Source: Saprospiraceae bacterium
Lineage (GTDB): Bacteria; Bacteroidota; Bacteroidia; Chitinophagales; Saprospiraceae
Assembly: GCA_019187225.1 (NCBI GenBank)
Contig: JABAQQ010000004.1
Span: 62,001 to 126,000 of the forward strand
Reading direction: 5' to 3'
DNA length: 64,000 bases
A program made the translations under genes and the position numbers. Every line of letters starts with the position of its first letter. Positions within the stretch are counted from its first letter, which is position 1. The notes under the pieces are model-generated. The model did not search any database. It was not told where the DNA came from and saw nothing but the letters and a program-made list of their open reading frames with translations. Shown piece after piece: positions 61,429 through 64,000 of this stretch.

Positions 61429-61460
61429 TAAAAGGGTATTGAACCGAAGTCCAATACCCT
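61429..61460 (-). terminator. Rho-independent terminator of the M43 protease gene
   Basis: On the reverse strand AGGGTATTG (61460-61452) pairs with CAATACCCT (61441-61433), 9 bp, and is followed by TTTAATCTTTTG. It lies 20 bp beyond the stop of the M43/beta-helix gene. Confidence 0.65.
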
Positions 61461-61479
61461 GACAGGCAATTGATTGTTG

Positions 61480-64000
61480 TTAGTGGGAAACAACTACTTT
61501 TTGGGTGGATGTCAAACCCTGACCATAGTGGAATTCGACAAAATAAAGTCCGGGCATAAGTCGGCGGGTTTGAGTTGAAACGCTCGAGGACTGTTCAGGC
61601 AACTCTATATCGTTGACTATCAGACCTTGCGTATTGTACAACCGAAGCCGTCCCGACGACAAAAGTGTAGGATATTCAATAGTTAAAACACTGTTTGCAG
61701 GATTGGGGTAAATCTTTACGATTTCCTTTTTCCCGATTGAAGGGACAAAGGCTAAGGCAGGTCTATTTCCCCCTCCCGAACAATCGGGGCTATGTTCTAT
61801 GCCATTTCGCCAAAGAATGATTTCCGACAAAAAACCGGGTTCGTCGCAGTTCGATGCCCATGTTTTAAGGATTTCGAGGGTCAGATCCGGCAGTTTTTCC
61901 AATTCGGTTCCTGTGGAAAGGTGGGCGCGCAGCGTGTCATAAACCTCGCCCAGGCGCTCAAATTCATCCTCCGTGCCTTCGTCCAATTCATATTTAAAGG
62001 GAATCTGGCTCCACAGTGTGTCGAACGTCGCGTAATTGCCCGTAAAAAAATAGTGACGTGCTAAGCGCAGGTCAGCAGGATAAGTCTCTATCAAAGAGAG
62101 CCATTGGATAAGAGAGTCCACTTCGATGTCTGTAGTATCGAGGCTGTACTGCATCAATACCCGGCTGCCGTCCCGGTTCATGGCGATGCGCAGGCGGCGG
62201 ATCGCTTCGGCTTCGGCTTCCCGCTCTTCTTCATCGGTGATGTAAGGGAAGGCGGCTTTTTTGTCTATCCATTGCTGGCGGTTTTGGTGAAAACTTGTTT
62301 TCCAGACATTCACGTCTATCTCCGGGCAAGGAAAACAGGGCGGTTCCGTTTCGTCGCAGGCACCATTGGGTTGACTGACTGGCTCTCTTTTAAACCCACC
62401 AAGGTCCTCGCACGAATTATTTGGGTCGCCTGGTATGCCGGGGTCTTCCTGTGCAAGGCTATCATCATAGAAATAGTAATCGATTTCTAACCCCTGGTTC
62501 ACGATCGTACACACCGCAGTAGGGTCGCCTGAAAACGTATTGCCGGTAGGGCGTGTTTGGCCACTGAGTACTGTTTTCCCTTGCGTTTTTCTAATGCTAC
62601 CGGAAGTGATCAGGAAATCGGTACTGAAATTCTGGTTTTTGTTGCACAGGTACAGCAATCCGTCGTTGTCGTAGCCGTTGTCGCCGGATGCCCGGTTGCC
62701 GATAAACACCGTGGAGTAAGTGTTGTCAAAAATAACATTGCCCATGCCTTCGCCCAAAGCGATGCAGTCGGTGCCAATCAGCGTTTCCACCGGCGCTTCG
62801 GCCTCACCGGAGGCGAACTCGTTGTCATAAAACTCAAACCCGGTCGTGTTGCCTCTTATCTCCGCCCCGGTTATTTCCGGGAGCGCGGGACAATCATCCG
62901 GCTTTTTGACCGTAAACTCATTGCCATAAACCAAAAAACTGCCCGACGAGGTCAGTTCCAGCCCCTTGTAACACTGGCTGAAAAGACTATTGATAACGGA
63001 CATGGAACCGCTCAGTTCGCTCAATTGATCCGTCCGGATGCCTTTGTAGAGATTTTCAAAACGGCTGGACAGGGATACCCGGAAACCCGCGTTTTTGACA
63101 TCTATCCCGATGGCCCGTGCAGCAGGGTCCTCACATTCCGTCCTCAGGTCGCGGAAGTACCCGGCAGGAATACTCAAGCCTTTGACGGTATTGAGTTCCA
63201 GGTGAACGGGGCGTTGCGCGCCTCCCCTGTAATCGTCAGTAGTAGAGAAAAGCGGGTGAAAAAAGTAACTTTTATTGCTCGATGCGCCGATATAAGGGCC
63301 GAAACGGATGCCGATGAGGTTATCTTTGATCTGACCGGAAATAATCTTGACGATACCGCCGCCCGAGCCTCCGACCGGGCCGTCGGCGTCGATGTCCTGT
63401 ACGTCTATGCCGCAACGGGCATGTTCGACTTTGCCGGTATTTGTCACAATGACCTGGCCTTGATAGACAGGGTTTTGAGTGAGGTCCAATTGCGTCCCTT
63501 CCACGATAACTCCGCGCCACAATTGATCGCAAGCCCCGGTAATGGTGGCGTTTACTTTCAGGGTCGCGCCGGGTTTTACCCGGATGACGGCATCGGGAAG
63601 CATTTCGAGGGTAGAATCCACCTCATATTCGCCCGATTCGACGACGATATTACCTGAAGGGTTCGAAGGACTGTCGCCTGGGATTTCAGTATCTTTTATC
63701 AGAATATTTTCAAGTATCGAAGAGTTATCGAGATAAACCCGCATTCGCCTGGCTTGCTCCGGCGTAAACTCCTTTCTGCAAGTCCCCGGGACGACGTAAC
63801 TCATGAAGTTAACAGCAAGCGACGGATCAATCCCGGAGTTTACCGGAACACAATCGCCACTTGTCGAGATCGTTTCTACGTTGTTATTGATGGGAGTATC
63901 ATTCACATAATCCCCGCAGCAGTATCCCGGCGACACACCCGGAGGACAATCACAAGGCGTTTGGTCGCTTTGGAAACACCCGTTCGAGGCTTGATTACAA
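61480..64000 (-). CDS. M43-type metalloprotease/beta-helix protein with T9SS tail (start outside window)
   Basis: The frame is open to the window edge; a GTG at 63936 is internal, since in-frame sequence upstream reads NGCFQSDQTPCDCPPG and continues the domain. The visible first part (GYCCGDYVNDTP, VNFMSYVVPGTCRKEFTPEQARRMRVYL) is the C-terminal end of a pappalysin-like M43 zinc protease domain; the HEXXH site lies beyond the edge. Then comes a right-handed beta-helix-like region (VIVTNTGKVEHARCGIDVQD, SGSFLVYGNEFTVK, NVIFDNTYSTVFIGNRASG), a helical part and a T9SS tail (VKIYPNPANSVLTIEYP to PGLYFVEFHYG). About 839 residues are visible. It would be secreted and act outside the cell. Confidence 0.82.
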   Translation of the reverse strand, partial: CNQASNGCFQSDQTPCDCPPGVSPGYCCGDYVNDTPINNNVETISTSGDCVPVNSGIDPSLAVNFMSYVVPGTCRKEFTPEQARRMRVYLDNSSILENILIKDTEIPGDSPSNPSGNIVVESGEYEVDSTLEMLPDAVIRVKPGATLKVNATITGACDQLWRGVIVEGTQLDLTQNPVYQGQVIVTNTGKVEHARCGIDVQDIDADGPVGGSGGGIVKIISGQIKDNLIGIRFGPYIGASSNKSYFFHPLFSTTDDYRGGAQRPVHLELNTVKGLSIPAGYFRDLRTECEDPAARAIGIDVKNAGFRVSLSSRFENLYKGIRTDQLSELSGSMSVINSLFSQCYKGLELTSSGSFLVYGNEFTVKKPDDCPALPEITGAEIRGNTTGFEFYDNEFASGEAEAPVETLIGTDCIALGEGMGNVIFDNTYSTVFIGNRASGDNGYDNDGLLYLCNKNQNFSTDFLITSGSIRKTQGKTVLSGQTRPTGNTFSGDPTAVCTIVNQGLEIDYYFYDDSLAQEDPGIPGDPNNSCEDLGGFKREPVSQPNGACDETEPPCFPCPEIDVNVWKTSFHQNRQQWIDKKAAFPYITDEEEREAEAEAIRRLRIAMNRDGSRVLMQYSLDTTDIEVDSLIQWLSLIETYPADLRLARHYFFTGNYATFDTLWSQIPFKYELDEGTEDEFERLGEVYDTLRAHLSTGTELEKLPDLTLEILKTWASNCDEPGFLSEIILWRNGIEHSPDCSGGGNRPALAFVPSIGKKEIVKIYPNPANSVLTIEYPTLLSSGRLRLYNTQGLIVNDIELPEQSSSVSTQTRRLMPGLYFVEFHYGQGLTSTQKVVVSH

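Overview
The window looks like a chromosomal segment of a Bacteroidota bacterium, most likely of the Saprospiraceae/Lewinella type. The evidence is the many very long exported proteins ending in type IX secretion (T9SS) sorting domains, a gliding-motility-type C-terminal domain, HYR, PKD, LamG and SprB-like adhesin modules, cohesin/dockerin modules, LytS/LytTR two-component genes, and several promoters that fit the Bacteroidota pattern (TTG or TTTG, about 18-22 nt, TAnnTTTG) rather than sigma-70 boxes. Shine-Dalgarno sequences are mostly absent. Base composition is roughly balanced by eye, with an AT-richer gene at 27.4-29.8 kb. I saw no rRNA, tRNA, CRISPR array, transposase or phage gene.

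Layout. 0-10 kb is mostly housekeeping and metabolism: a truncated polyprenyl sugar transferase, a lipoprotein, the ribosome-assembly GTPase Der, an MBL-fold hydrolase, an ACMSD-type decarboxylase, an orphan DNA methyltransferase, a small secreted protein, an MscS channel and a secreted CocE/S15-type hydrolase. 9.5-13.3 kb is a two-component operon (periplasmic propeller plus Y_Y_Y sensor kinase, and a LytTR regulator). It is divergent from two giant surface proteins of 2286 and 1963 residues (13.6-26.6 kb), which share a duplicated block of about 1.4 kb. The second of these carries a dockerin and two cohesin-like domains. 26.7-32 kb holds small secreted or membrane proteins and an FN3/T9SS protein. 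32-37 kb returns to core functions: YicC, an HU-family protein, a TPR protein, a 30-residue ribosomal-type basic peptide, and RNase G/E with an unusually long leader. 37-43.6 kb has a glycosyltransferase, an M1 peptidase fused to an outer-membrane barrel, a TetR regulator and a helical hypothetical protein.

43.7-55.8 kb is an accessory surface and signalling region. It has a dockerin/cohesin-like T9SS protein, an ECF sigma factor with a membrane TPR partner, a seven-copy 36-bp hairpin repeat array, a PKD/barrel protein, an exported TPR-CHAT caspase-like protease with a C-terminal membrane anchor, and a 1294-residue integrin-propeller protein with a gliding-type C-terminus. 56-64 kb has an LEA-like helical protein, peptidase T, a secreted trypsin-like protease ending in a dockerin, a T9SS protein, and a truncated M43 metalloprotease with a beta-helix and T9SS tail.

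How the genes may work together (inference). The dockerin-bearing protease has no sorting domain of its own, while a neighbouring T9SS-anchored protein has cohesins, so a small surface docking system is a testable idea. The sigma/TPR pair and the TPR-CHAT gene cluster may form a separate envelope-signalling or proteolysis module. Many intergenic gaps hold long inverted repeats built from short reiterated words, a different word at each locus.
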